A stretch of DNA of 64,000 bases from Microbacterium proteolyticum (GCF_030818075.1 NZ_JAUSZZ010000001.1:682001-746000), one strand, 5' to 3'. Counted from the stretch's first letter, positions 8,340 to 17,092 are shown. A program made the numbers and translations. The notes: generated by a model not told the origin, from the sequence alone.

Positions 8340-8944
8340 TGCGAGGCCCTCCGCCCTCGAGCGGTCGGGTCGGCGTGGTGCGCCGAGCTGTCGGCGATGC
8401 GGGCCCGCAGCTCCTGCAGCTCCTCCTTCGACCCCACGGCTCGCGTGATGCGCGCTTCCCACCCGAGCACGATGCGGCGCTGGTGCTCGGCATCCTGCTC
8501 GCTTCGCACCCCGATGGTGTGCAGGAACAGCGTGCGGTTCTCGCGATCGACGTCGACGATGAGCGAACCCGGGATGAGGGATGCCGTGACCGCCGTGTGC
8601 GCCATGATCACGTCGTCGTCGACCCGGAGCGGCACCGCGATGATCGCCGCACCCGGCTGCCGCCGGACGTCGAGCACCTGCCATGCGACGATGAGGGAGC
8701 CCTTGACGACCGCCCCGAGGAACGTGACGACGAAGACGAGGCCGTACCAGAGGTTGATGCGGCCGGAGAGTTCCACCGGCGGCAGGCGGAACACGCGGGT
8801 GACGAACACCGCCATGACGAGGCCGGTGATGAGGGCGAGCCAGGTCAGCTGGCCCCAGAGCAGCATCCACAGGGCGACGAGCCACACGAGGAACGGCAAC
8901 TGGTGCAGGAAGAGCGACACCTGGGATCGACGCGACGGACTCAT
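8336..8944 (-). CDS. mnhE: Na+/H+ antiporter subunit MrpE/MnhE
   Basis: A 202-residue subunit of the MrpE family. Two N-terminal helices (about 15-50) are followed by a third (about 68-88) and a cytoplasmic domain with VTASLIPGSLIVDVDRENRT and LFLHTIGV, typical of MnhE. A charged tail of about 50 residues extends beyond the core. The start overlaps the mnhD stop by 4 bp. Confidence 0.92.
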   Translation of the reverse strand: MSPSRRSQVSLFLHQLPFLVWLVALWMLLWGQLTWLALITGLVMAVFVTRVFRLPPVELSGRINLWYGLVFVVTFLGAVVKGSLIVAWQVLDVRRQPGAAIIAVPLRVDDDVIMAHTAVTASLIPGSLIVDVDRENRTLFLHTIGVRSEQDAEHQRRIVLGWEARITRAVGSKEELQELRARIADSSAHHADPTARGRRASQ

Positions 8945-10497
8945 TCCTCACCCGCCTGTTCCTGGAGCTGCACGAGCGAGACGCCCTCGGCCACCCGCTC
9001 CCCCGCCCGGAGGCACATGTCGAGCAGCGGCCCGGCGAAGACGGTGAGCGAGAGGGTCACCGCGACCATGCCGGCGGTGGCGATCGTCATGATCCTGGGA
9101 ATGGTGCGGCGCTCGGTCGAGATCGCCGCGGCCGGGGCATTGCCGAGGTAGGCGATGCGCTCGGTGGTCTCGGCGGAGTCGTCGTCTTCGCGCCAGAACG
9201 ACAAGTTCCACGCGCGCATGAGGGCGTAGAGCGTCAGGATGGAGGTGACAACGCCGCCGACGATGAGCACCATCATGACGGGCGTGCCCACCTGGGCGCC
9301 CGCGTCGAAGAGCGCGAACTTGCCGATGAAGCCCGAGAAGGGCGGGAGGCCGCCGAGGTTGATCGCCGGCAGGAAGTACAGCACGGCGAGCACGGGCGCC
9401 CCCCGCATGAGGCCCTTCACCTTGAGGATCGAGGTGCTGCCCGCGCGCCGCTCGATCAGGCCCACCGCGAGGAAGAGCGTCGTCTGCACGATGATGTGGT
9501 GGACGATGTAGTAGATCGTCGCGCCGATCGCGAGGGGTGTGTTGATCGCCAGCCCGAAGATCATGTAGCCGATGTGGCTGACGAGCGTGAACGACAGGAT
9601 GCGCTTCAGCTCAGCCTGTGCGACGGCGCCCAGGATGCCGACGATCATCGTCGCGAGCGCGACCATCATCAGCAGGAAGTTGATGTCGTTGCCGACGAAG
9701 AGCTGCGTCTCGGTACGGATGATCGCGTAGACGCCGACCTTGGTGAGCAGGCCCGCGAACACCGCCGTGACCGGCGCCGGAGCGGTGGGGTAGGAGTCGG
9801 GCAGCCAGAACGACAGCGGGAAGACCGCCGCCTTGATGGCGAAGGCGAGCAGCAGCATGAGGTGCAGGATCGTCTGCGTGTCCTGCGGCAGCAGTGCCAT
9901 GCGCTCGCTGATCTGCACCATGTTGACCGTGCCCAGCGCGCCGTAGACCATGGCGATCGCGGCGAGGAAGAGGATCGACGACACCAGCGACACGACGATG
10001 TACACGACGCCCGTGCGGATGCGCGACTCCGTGCCGCCGAGGGTGATCAGCACGTAGGACGCGACCAGCAGGATCTCGAACCCGACGTAGAGGTTGAACA
10101 GGTCGCCGGCGATGAAGGCGTTGAAGATCCCGGCGCCGAGGATGAGGTAGGCCGGATAGAAGATCGAGACCGGGGTGTCCTCGTCGTTGTCGGCAGCACC
10201 CTGACCGATCGAGAAGAGCAGGACCGCGAGCAGCACGATGCTGGTGATGACCACGAGCAGCGCGGCGAGGACGTCGACGTACAGCACGATGCCGAACGGG
10301 ATGTCCCACCCCGCGATCGCCACCGCGAGGGGGCCGCTGGTGTCGACGGCGACGAGCAGGATCGCACCCAGCACGAGCACCGCCGCGAGCGAGGCGACGG
10401 AGACGACGATCTGCACCTTCTTGCGACGGCCGAAGATGAGGTTGATCGCGGCGCCGATGAGCGGGATGCCGACGAGCAGGGGAACGAGCGCGCTCAT
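8941..10497 (-). CDS. mnhD: Na+/H+ antiporter subunit MrpD/MnhD
   Basis: A 518-residue proton-translocating subunit homologous to respiratory complex I NuoN/NuoL. It shows about 14 helices, the proton-antiporter motif region with Lys in AFAIKAAVFPLSFWLPDSYP, and ELKRILSFTLVSHIGYM. These Lys and Glu residues line the ion path in relatives. A hydrophilic segment near 430-455 lies between the last helices. The start overlaps mnhC by 4 bp. Confidence 0.95.
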   Translation of the reverse strand: MSALVPLLVGIPLIGAAINLIFGRRKKVQIVVSVASLAAVLVLGAILLVAVDTSGPLAVAIAGWDIPFGIVLYVDVLAALLVVITSIVLLAVLLFSIGQGAADNDEDTPVSIFYPAYLILGAGIFNAFIAGDLFNLYVGFEILLVASYVLITLGGTESRIRTGVVYIVVSLVSSILFLAAIAMVYGALGTVNMVQISERMALLPQDTQTILHLMLLLAFAIKAAVFPLSFWLPDSYPTAPAPVTAVFAGLLTKVGVYAIIRTETQLFVGNDINFLLMMVALATMIVGILGAVAQAELKRILSFTLVSHIGYMIFGLAINTPLAIGATIYYIVHHIIVQTTLFLAVGLIERRAGSTSILKVKGLMRGAPVLAVLYFLPAINLGGLPPFSGFIGKFALFDAGAQVGTPVMMVLIVGGVVTSILTLYALMRAWNLSFWREDDDSAETTERIAYLGNAPAAAISTERRTIPRIMTIATAGMVAVTLSLTVFAGPLLDMCLRAGERVAEGVSLVQLQEQAGEE

Positions 10498-11060
10498 GAG
10501 CGATCACCGTCCTGGAAGTCGCTGCGGTCGTCTTCGCGGCCCACGGCCACCCGGTCGACCGGCGCGTCGTCGACCAGGGACGACAGGTCGCCCTGGTTGA
10601 GCACGCGGATGGGCGAGGCGACGTCGCCGACGAAGTCGGTGGTGACGTCATCGTCGTCGGAGCGCGACTCCTCATCCATGGCATCCTCGACCTCCTCGTT
10701 CGTGCGCGCGCGCAGAGCGAGGTCGTCGGCGTCGTCGATGACCGTGTCGGCCTGGCCCAGTTGCCAGGAACGGTAGATGAGCGCGAGCAGGAACGCGGAG
10801 ATGCCGAAGGTGATGACGATCGCGGTGAGCGTCAGGGCCTGCGGCAGCGCGTCGGACATGTCGGCGGCATCCGTCTCGCCCCCGTCGTAGAACGGGGCAC
10901 GACCGGGGACGCCCATGACGACCAGCAGCAGCAGGTTGGCCGCATTGCCGAGCAGGAGGAACCCGATCAGCACCCGGGTGAGGCTGCGTTCGAGCATGGC
11001 GTACACGCCGCAGGCGAAGAGCACGGCCATGACGATGATGAGGACCAGGGAGATGCTCAC
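10494..11060 (-). CDS. mnhC: Na+/H+ antiporter subunit MrpC/MnhC
   Basis: A 188-residue subunit of the NuoK-like MrpC family: three helices (about 5-25, 30-50, 75-100) with LIGFLLLGNAANLLLL and DALPQALTLTAIVI as signatures. An acidic tail (about 110-188) is longer than in typical MnhC (about 115 residues) and looks disordered. GTG start at 11060, overlapping the end of mnhA. Confidence 0.93.
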   Translation of the reverse strand: MSISLVLIIVMAVLFACGVYAMLERSLTRVLIGFLLLGNAANLLLLVVMGVPGRAPFYDGGETDAADMSDALPQALTLTAIVITFGISAFLLALIYRSWQLGQADTVIDDADDLALRARTNEEVEDAMDEESRSDDDDVTTDFVGDVASPIRVLNQGDLSSLVDDAPVDRVAVGREDDRSDFQDGDRS

Positions 11061-13984
11061 GAGGTCACCACCTCCGCGTCCTCGGGCAGCTGCGACTGCC
11101 GGTCGACCTCGGCGCCGAGGCTGCGCAGCACGTCGAGCACGAGGCCGATCACGACCAGGTACACGCCGATGTCGAAGATGGTGCTCGTCACGAATTCCCA
11201 GTGGCCGATGAGCGGCAACTCACCCTCGAACGTGAAGCTCTGCAGCGGGGCGAAGCCGAACAGCAGCGGTGTCAGGGCGCACAGCACCGCGATCACCATG
11301 CCCGCACCGAGCAGTCGCCCGGCGTCGGTGGGCGCGGCGGCCCCGAGCTCCCAGCGCCCGCCGGCGATGTATCGCATGACCAGGCCCATTCCCGCGACGA
11401 GACCGCCCGCGAACCCGCCGCCGGGGAGGTTGTGGCCGGCGAAGAGCAGGTAGAGCGACACGATCATGATGGAGTGGAAGAGCACCCGGATGACGATCTC
11501 GAGCAGGATCGACCGGTTCTCGGGCTGCACCTTCGCACCCGACACCAGCCAGGCGCGCGGGGCGCCGGTCTCGCCGACGCGCTGCGCACGCACGCCCTGG
11601 TCGGTCTCGACCAGCGGCCGACGGCGGCCGAGGCCGACGACGCTGCGCGCGGTGCCGGAGCGGCGGGCGAGGTTGTCGCTGCGGTCGGTGATGAAGACGA
11701 GGGATGCCACGCCCGTCGCCGCGAGCACGAGCACCGACAGCTCGCCCATGGTGTCCCACCCGCGCAGGTCGACCAGTGCCACGTTGACGACGTTGCGCCC
11801 GTGCCCGATCTCATAGGCCAGCGGGGGCCACTCGAGCGAGATCGGCAGGTCCTGCCGGGCACCGGTGGCGACGATGGCGACGAGCGCCATGGTGAGGCCG
11901 ACGCCGGCGCCCAGGACGGCCCGGGCGAGGGGCGCGACCGACTCGTTCTGCTCGCCCATACGCGCGGGCAGGCGCCGCAGGACCAGGGCGAACACCACGA
12001 GGGTCACGGTCTCGATGAGCACCTGGGTGAGCGCGAGGTCGGGGGCGCCGCTCGTGGCGAAGAGCACCACCATGCCCAGTCCGGTCACCGACACGAGCGC
12101 GACGCCGGTGTAGCGCTTGCGCGCCCGCACCGCCAGGATGCCGGCCGCGATCATGATGGGAGCGGAGATCAGCTGCGCCGGTGACTGCCAGGCGTCGAGC
12201 TGCGCGCGCCACTCCCGCGAAGCCAGGAGGGCTGTGCCCTCGGCCAGGACGAGGACGACGAAGATCGTGCCCACGTAGAACGGCAGCGAGCCGCGCTGGA
12301 AGCGCGCGGTGATCCACTCCGACGAGTGGTCGATGGAGCGCAGCGTGAGGTTGTAGGCGTCATTCGCGGTGAAGGGCAGGACGCGACGGCGCTTGTGGAG
12401 CTGCGTCTTGCGCACGAGCCAGAACACACCCGCGCCGAGCGCCAGCGTCCCGAGCGAGATGAACAGCGCGGGCTCCAGGCCGTGCCAGAGTGCCAGGTGG
12501 TACGGGTAATCGGGGGCGGGCACGCCAGGCGTCGCCTCCGGCAGTGCGTCGGCGTAGGGCGCGAGCCAGAGGTCGACGATCGGCGACAGCGCACCGAGCG
12601 CGAGCGTGGCCGCGGCCAGCAGCACAGGCGCCGACAGGAAGCCGATGGGCGGATCGGGCCAGTCGGTCGTCTCGACGTCGCGCTTGGTCCCGTACGCGCC
12701 CCAGAGGAACCGGATGCCGTAGGCCGCCGTGAGGGCGGACCCGAGCACGATGCCCAGCGGCGCGACGACGCCCCACCCCGCGCCGGCCTCGGCCTCGTGC
12801 AGGAGAGCCGTGAGTGCGGTCTCCTTCGCGACGAAGCCCAGCGTCGGAATGACACCAGCCATGGACGCGATCGCGATCAGGGAGGCCGTGGCCATCACCG
12901 GCGCCTGACGCCAGAGGCCCGAGAGCTGACCGATGTCACGGGTGTTGAGCTGGCGGTCGATGACGCCGACGATGAGGAACAGGCACGACTTGAACAGCGC
13001 ATGACTGAGCAGCAGCGCGACGCCGGCGAGGGCGGCATCCCGCGTTCCGTAGCCGAGCATCACCGTCAGGAAGCCGAGCTGACTGACCGTGCCGAAGGCG
13101 AGGATGCGCTTGAGGTCGCGTTCGCGCAGTGCCTGGAACCCGCCGAGGAGCATGGTGAACACGCCCAGCGTGATGAGGGTCGGGCGCCAGAAGGGCGTCT
13201 CGGCGAAGCCGGGGGCCAGGCGTGCGATGAGGTAGATGCCGGCTTTGACCATCGCCGCCGCGTGCAGGTACGCGCTGACCGGGGTCGGCGCGGCCATGGC
13301 GCCGGGCAGCCAGAAGTGGAACGGGAAGATGGCCGACTTGCTCAGCGCGCCGACGAGAAGCAGGAGGACGGCGATGTCGGTGATGGTGCCCGTCGGCGGC
13401 TCGGAGAGGATCGTCGACAGACTCGACGTACCCGCCTCGACGACCACCAGCACGACGCCGATCAGCATGACCAGGCCGCCGAGGGTCGTGACCAGGAGCG
13501 CCTGCAGGGCCGCTCGCCGGCTGGCGGATCGGGCGTGGTAGTAGCCGATGAGCAGGTACGACAGCACGCTCGTGGCTTCCCACAGCATGATGAGCACGAC
13601 GATGTCGTCGGTGAGCACGAGCCCGTACATCGCCCCCGCGAAGGCCAGGAGCACCGCGGAGAACTGCCCGACGCCCTGCGTCTTGCCGCGGAAGTACCAG
13701 CGGCAATAAAGCATGACGAGCGCACCGACGCCGGTCACGACGAGGGTCAGCAGCCAGCCCAGTGCATCCATGCGCATCGAGAGCGAGACGTCGATCGCGG
13801 GAATCCAGCGGTATTCCTCGAACGGAATGTCGCCGGCGAAGACGGAGGGAGCCAGCACGATGGCATGGACGAATGCCAGGGCGGGGAGGACGGCGGCGAC
13901 GTAGAACGCGCGGGGTCCGATACGCGAGACGAGCCACGGCAGGAGCAGGGGAAGCGCCGCGAACGCGCCGAGGAAGATCAACAT
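11057..13984 (-). CDS. mnhA: Fused Na+/H+ antiporter subunits MrpA-MrpB
   Basis: A 975-residue first gene of the operon. Residues 1 to about 500 form the NuoL-like antiporter core (SKSAIFPFHFWLPGAMAAPT and ERDLKRILAFGTVSQLGFL), followed by further MrpA helices and an MbhE-like region to about 760. From about 825 to 960 lies an MrpB domain (FHSIMIVSLYLLFAGHNLPG, FAGGLVAGMGLVMRYIAGG, FDIGVYLVVIGLVLDVL). Together with C-G this is a complete seven-subunit Mrp set in six genes, exchanging Na+ for H+ for pH and salt balance. GAGGAGG precedes the ATG, and a TAGAAT box at 14042-14047 could be its -10. Confidence 0.93.
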   Translation of the reverse strand: MLIFLGAFAALPLLLPWLVSRIGPRAFYVAAVLPALAFVHAIVLAPSVFAGDIPFEEYRWIPAIDVSLSMRMDALGWLLTLVVTGVGALVMLYCRWYFRGKTQGVGQFSAVLLAFAGAMYGLVLTDDIVVLIMLWEATSVLSYLLIGYYHARSASRRAALQALLVTTLGGLVMLIGVVLVVVEAGTSSLSTILSEPPTGTITDIAVLLLLVGALSKSAIFPFHFWLPGAMAAPTPVSAYLHAAAMVKAGIYLIARLAPGFAETPFWRPTLITLGVFTMLLGGFQALRERDLKRILAFGTVSQLGFLTVMLGYGTRDAALAGVALLLSHALFKSCLFLIVGVIDRQLNTRDIGQLSGLWRQAPVMATASLIAIASMAGVIPTLGFVAKETALTALLHEAEAGAGWGVVAPLGIVLGSALTAAYGIRFLWGAYGTKRDVETTDWPDPPIGFLSAPVLLAAATLALGALSPIVDLWLAPYADALPEATPGVPAPDYPYHLALWHGLEPALFISLGTLALGAGVFWLVRKTQLHKRRRVLPFTANDAYNLTLRSIDHSSEWITARFQRGSLPFYVGTIFVVLVLAEGTALLASREWRAQLDAWQSPAQLISAPIMIAAGILAVRARKRYTGVALVSVTGLGMVVLFATSGAPDLALTQVLIETVTLVVFALVLRRLPARMGEQNESVAPLARAVLGAGVGLTMALVAIVATGARQDLPISLEWPPLAYEIGHGRNVVNVALVDLRGWDTMGELSVLVLAATGVASLVFITDRSDNLARRSGTARSVVGLGRRRPLVETDQGVRAQRVGETGAPRAWLVSGAKVQPENRSILLEIVIRVLFHSIMIVSLYLLFAGHNLPGGGFAGGLVAGMGLVMRYIAGGRWELGAAAPTDAGRLLGAGMVIAVLCALTPLLFGFAPLQSFTFEGELPLIGHWEFVTSTIFDIGVYLVVIGLVLDVLRSLGAEVDRQSQLPEDAEVVTS

Positions 13985-14041
13985 GCGCGGGCCTCCTCGG
14001 GGTCGACGGGCAGGTGCCCGGGCTCTCGGGGTGTCGAACCT

Positions 14042-14047
14042 ATTCTA
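14042..14047 (-). promoter_or_regulatory. -10 box (TAGAAT) for the Mrp operon
   Basis: TAGAAT on the minus strand lies 58 bases upstream of the mnhA start, leaving a leader that holds the GAGGAGG ribosome-binding site. The 97-base gap to the lacI-type gene holds nothing else visible. Confidence 0.4.
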
Positions 14048-14081
14048 TGCGGAGCATGAGACACCCACGTACCCGACGACC

Positions 14082-15131
14082 TCACCTACGGGCGGGCGGT
14101 CCTGTCGTGGTGCCGACCCGGAAGACGCATTCGAGGTCGAGTCCCGACGGGACGGCGTCCTCGAGCATCGCCGCGACCGCTTCCCCGGCGGCGCGGCCCT
14201 TCGCGGTGGCGGGCTGCACGAGGGTCGTCAGCATGTGAGGAGCAAGCCCGTCGACGACGACGCCGTCGAAGCCGGTGACGCTGACGTCCTGGGGCACGCG
14301 CAATCCGGCCTCTTCGGCCGCCCGGATGACGCCCGCGGCCAGAAGATCGCTCTGCGCGATGACGGCCGTGGGCCGGTGCGCCGGGTCGGCGAAGATCGCG
14401 CGACCGGCGATGGCGCCCTCGTCGATCGAGCTGGTCGCCGCGGCGAGCGCGGGCGCGTCGGGGAAGATCTGGCGAGCCCCCCGCAGACGGTCGGCGGTCA
14501 CGTCGACGCCGATGGCGGCGTCATCGGCCAGCCATCCGCGTCGCCGGGAGGCGTCCACGGGCAGGGTGACGATCACGACGTCCCGGTGCCCGAGTCCGGC
14601 GAGGTGACGCGCGGCTTCGCGCTGCGCGTCGGCGTTGTCGAGCAGCACGCGGGGGATCCCCTCGCCCGCGTCGCCCTCGACGACGACGACCGGGATGCCG
14701 CGACCGCGGACGATCTCGAGCGAGTCGCGCATGCGCGGGCTGCACCCGATGAGCACGGCGGCGTCGATGGGAGCGGTGTGCAGCGACGGCTCGCTCACCG
14801 TCACGCCGTCGTCCCTGAGCAGCAGGAGGGCCGCGCCCAGGCGCGAGACGCCGTCGGCGAGACCGTCCATCATGTGGGTGGTCACGGGATCGAGGAACGC
14901 CGTGCCGAGGTGCTGATCGAAGACGACGCCGACGATGCCGGAGCGGCCGCGCCGCAACGACGCCGCACGCGGATCGGGGCCGGTGTAGCCGAGGCTCTCG
15001 GCCGCGGCGAGCACACGGGCGCGCGTCGCCTGGGAGGTGGGCGTCTTGCCGCTGAAGACCACCGATGCGGTCGAGGGTGAGACGCCGGCCTCTCGGGCGA
15101 CATCGCTGATGGTCGCGCGACGGGAACTCAC
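14082..15131 (-). CDS. LacI-family transcriptional regulator
   Basis: A 349-residue repressor. The N-terminal HTH (ATISDVAREAGVSPSTASVV) and hinge region are classic, followed by a periplasmic-binding-like effector domain (about 60-340) ending with the dimer region typical of LacI/GalR. It is divergent from an MFS transporter, and two identical palindromes (CGAATCGATTCG) lie between them, so it very likely represses the transporter and itself. The GTG start at 15131 has no ribosome-binding site; instead TAGCAT lies exactly 6 nt upstream, suggesting a leaderless transcript. The effector is unknown, probably a sugar or nucleoside. Confidence 0.9.
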   Translation of the reverse strand: MSSRRATISDVAREAGVSPSTASVVFSGKTPTSQATRARVLAAAESLGYTGPDPRAASLRRGRSGIVGVVFDQHLGTAFLDPVTTHMMDGLADGVSRLGAALLLLRDDGVTVSEPSLHTAPIDAAVLIGCSPRMRDSLEIVRGRGIPVVVVEGDAGEGIPRVLLDNADAQREAARHLAGLGHRDVVIVTLPVDASRRRGWLADDAAIGVDVTADRLRGARQIFPDAPALAAATSSIDEGAIAGRAIFADPAHRPTAVIAQSDLLAAGVIRAAEEAGLRVPQDVSVTGFDGVVVDGLAPHMLTTLVQPATAKGRAAGEAVAAMLEDAVPSGLDLECVFRVGTTTGPPARR

Positions 15132-15137
15132 AAGGTG

Positions 15138-15143
15138 ATGCTA
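15138..15143 (-). promoter_or_regulatory. -10 box (TAGCAT) of lacI-type gene, leaderless
   Basis: TAGCAT on the minus strand ends 6 nt before the GTG at 15131. This TANNNT spacing places transcription start at or next to the start codon. Confidence 0.55.
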
Positions 15144-15163
15144 CCCGCGGCGCAACAGGATGC

Positions 15164-15175
15164 CGAATCGATTCG
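15164..15175. promoter_or_regulatory. Operator 1, perfect palindrome CGAATCGATTCG
   Basis: A perfect 12-bp palindrome with central CG, the form bound by LacI/GalR dimers. An identical copy starts 20 bp downstream. It lies just upstream of both divergent -10 boxes. Confidence 0.75.
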
Positions 15176-15183
15176 ATCAATCT

Positions 15184-15195
15184 CGAATCGATTCG
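15184..15195. promoter_or_regulatory. Operator 2, perfect palindrome CGAATCGATTCG
   Basis: Second identical palindrome; centres are 20 bp apart (about two helical turns), so two dimers could bind the same face. It abuts the TACAGT -10 box of the MFS gene. Confidence 0.75.
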
Positions 15196-15196
15196 G

Positions 15197-15202
15197 TACA
15201 GT
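15197..15202 (+). promoter_or_regulatory. -10 box (TACAGT) of MFS gene, leaderless
   Basis: TACAGT ends 6 nt before the ATG at 15209, and no Shine-Dalgarno sequence is present. Operator 2 ends one base before this box, so bound repressor should block RNA polymerase. Confidence 0.6.
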
Positions 15203-15208
15203 GGCCTC

Positions 15209-16447
15209 ATGCATCCCACGCTGACCCGCTCCCAGCTCGTGCGCTGGCACATCGCGATCTGCGCGATCTTCCTGGCCTGCGGACTGGGAGTCGCCACGTG
15301 GGCGTCGAGGGTGCCGGCCATCCGCGAGTCTCTGCGCATCGAGAACTCCGGCGTGGGCCTGCTGCTGCTCGGCATGGGAGTGGCATCCATCATCGGTCTG
15401 TCGATCGCCCCCGCGGTGATGGCGCGTCTCGGTGCACGCACCGGCATGCTCGTCACCCTCTCACTGGGCGGCGTCGGGCTCACCATCATCGGCTTCGGCG
15501 CCGACTCCTTGCAGCTCTTCGGCGTCGCCCTGGTGGGTCTCGCCCTGTTCGGGTTCGGCAATGGCGCCGTCGACGTCATGATGAACGTCGAGGGCGCCGC
15601 CCTCGAGAAGGCCACGGGCCGCACCATCATGCCGCTCCTGCACGCCTTCTTCAGCTTCGGCACCGTGATCGGCGCGGGCCTCGGGTTCGTGGCGGTGAGC
15701 GCCGGTATCCCCGTGGTCGCCCACTGCGTCTCCATGGGTGTCGTGGTCATCGTCGTGGCGTTCGTCGCGGTGGCCAATGTTCCGCACACCCCCGTCGCGA
15801 TGGACGCTCCCGCCGACGAGGAGCGCGCGCACTGGCGCGAGCGCCTCGCCGTCTCGCTGCAGGCATGGCGTGAGCCGCGCACGTACACGCTCGGCGTGAT
15901 CATGCTGGGCATGGCCTTCGCCGAGGGGAGCGCCAACGACTGGTTGCCCTCCGCGGTGGTCTACGGTCACGGGGCCCCCGAGGAGGCCGGTCCCGCGGTG
16001 CTCGCCGTCTTCTCCGTCGCCATGACGCTGGGGCGCATCGTCGGTGGTCCCGTCGTCGACCGCTTCGGACGCGTTCCGGTGCTGCGCATTCTCGCCGTCA
16101 CCGCGGCCGCGGGTCTGCTGCTGTTCATCCTCGCTCCGTTCGGTCCACTCGTCTTCGTGGGTGCGGCACTCTGGGGCCTGGGCGCCTCGCTCGGTTTCCC
16201 TATCGGCATGTCCGCCGCCGCCGACGACCCCGCGAAGGCCGCTTCGCGCGTCGCCGCCGCGGCGACCATCGGGTACGTGGCGTTCCTCTGCGGCCCCCCG
16301 ATCCTCGGGTGGATCGGCGACCACATCGGCCTGCTGAACACCCTGCTGATCGTGGTCGGGCTGATCGTGGCATCCGGGCTGTTCTCGGGTGCCGCCAAGC
16401 CGCTCCCGGTGACCGAACCCGTCGAGGAACCCGCGCGCCGCGAGTGA
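15209..16447 (+). CDS. MFS transporter, YbjJ/FucP-like
   Basis: A 412-residue 12-helix major facilitator protein. The first helix (HIAICAIFLACGLGVATWAS), the loop after TM2 (MARLGARTGM) and the long central loop near 190-220 are typical of the YbjJ group of sugar-type MFS carriers; the second half has GRIVGGPVVDRFGRV, the repeat of the A-like motif. It is controlled by the adjacent LacI protein through two operators. Substrate cannot be read from sequence. Confidence 0.88.
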   Translation: MHPTLTRSQLVRWHIAICAIFLACGLGVATWASRVPAIRESLRIENSGVGLLLLGMGVASIIGLSIAPAVMARLGARTGMLVTLSLGGVGLTIIGFGADSLQLFGVALVGLALFGFGNGAVDVMMNVEGAALEKATGRTIMPLLHAFFSFGTVIGAGLGFVAVSAGIPVVAHCVSMGVVVIVVAFVAVANVPHTPVAMDAPADEERAHWRERLAVSLQAWREPRTYTLGVIMLGMAFAEGSANDWLPSAVVYGHGAPEEAGPAVLAVFSVAMTLGRIVGGPVVDRFGRVPVLRILAVTAAAGLLLFILAPFGPLVFVGAALWGLGASLGFPIGMSAAADDPAKAASRVAAAATIGYVAFLCGPPILGWIGDHIGLLNTLLIVVGLIVASGLFSGAAKPLPVTEPVEEPARRE

Positions 16448-16574
16448 GCGCACGTGGTGCTCCTCGGGGAACGTGACCGGAGGAGACGGCCTCGCGAACT
16501 CGCCACCGCCCTCGCGGTCCGCCTGCGAGAGACACCTCGACCCCCAGGTCATCGGATGCCGGTCCCTCGCCGAG

Positions 16575-16583
16575 TTATCCACA
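16575..16583 (+). promoter_or_regulatory. Perfect DnaA box (TTATCCACA) away from oriC
   Basis: TTATCCACA matches the consensus DnaA box exactly and lies 51 bases upstream of the WXG100-like gene, about 42 kb from oriC. It could be chance or a DnaA-responsive promoter element. Confidence 0.45.
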
Positions 16584-16633
16584 GATCGGTGAACGCCCCG
16601 TCGCCGCATCCGGCTTCTTCCTACCGTGGAGTC

Positions 16634-16975
16634 ATGAGTGGGCGGTATTCGATAGACGTAGCGGGGTTCCTCTCGACCACCGACACCGTGGCGACCGCGC
16701 TCGAGTCGCTCGGGCAGGCCGTGAGCGACGGCCTGGCCGCCCTCGACCGGGTCGTCCACGTCCTAGCGAACGAGCGAGGCCTCCTCGCCGCACTGCACGG
16801 TGCGACCGACATCCGGCGACGGACCGGACGCGGAGCGGTGCAGCATGGCGGCGACGTCGTGATCGCGGCAGGTCGGATCGCTCTCGCCTACGTGCAGGCG
16901 GACGGCGAAATGGCATCCACCACGACTGCTGCCGAGACGGCGGCGATCCTTCCTCACACGCCGGTCGTTGGATGA
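16634..16975 (+). CDS. WXG100/DUF6507-like small alpha-helical protein
   Basis: A 113-residue protein without signal peptide, mostly amphipathic helix. The start MSGRYSIDVAGFLSTTDTV and the late motif AYVQADGEMAS resemble DUF6507 and other ESX-like families in actinobacteria, whose members are small helical hairpins often made near secreted or surface proteins. No WXG motif is seen at the turn, so the call is by resemblance only. TACCGT lies 6 nt before the ATG, a leaderless-type start. It heads a cluster with three lipoproteins. Confidence 0.55.
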   Translation: MSGRYSIDVAGFLSTTDTVATALESLGQAVSDGLAALDRVVHVLANERGLLAALHGATDIRRRTGRGAVQHGGDVVIAAGRIALAYVQADGEMASTTTAAETAAILPHTPVVG

Positions 16976-16993
16976 GGGCCGCCGTCCATCCCC

Positions 16994-17092
16994 ATGACGA
17001 CCCATCCGATCGATAATCACAACCTCATCGCCAGTCGAGACGCGGAGAATCACTCCGCTCTCGAGGACATCTACCGGGAGGTTCGCAAATGA
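16994..17092 (+). CDS. 32-residue ORF coupled to first lipoprotein
   Basis: An ATG at 16994 opens a 32-codon frame (MTTHPIDNHNLIASRDAENH then SALEDIYREVRK) whose TGA overlaps the ATG of the next gene as ATGA. It lies 18 bases after the WXG-like gene and in the same frame, so it could be a separate small protein, a coupling ORF, or a tail cut off by a nonsense codon. The ribosome-binding site of the next gene (GGGAGG) is inside it. No family recognised. Confidence 0.45.
   Translation: MTTHPIDNHNLIASRDAENHSALEDIYREVRK

Noticed and set aside
12326..14059. 577-codon open frame antisense to the mrpA gene
   Set aside because: Composition is Glu/Arg/His-rich as expected for the complement of a GC3-biased gene; the opposite strand encodes a clear Mrp subunit.
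16454..16633. 60-codon upstream extension of the WXG-like protein
   Set aside because: It is Arg/Pro-rich, contains the DnaA box, and the ATG at 16634 has a leaderless-type promoter and the conserved N-terminus.
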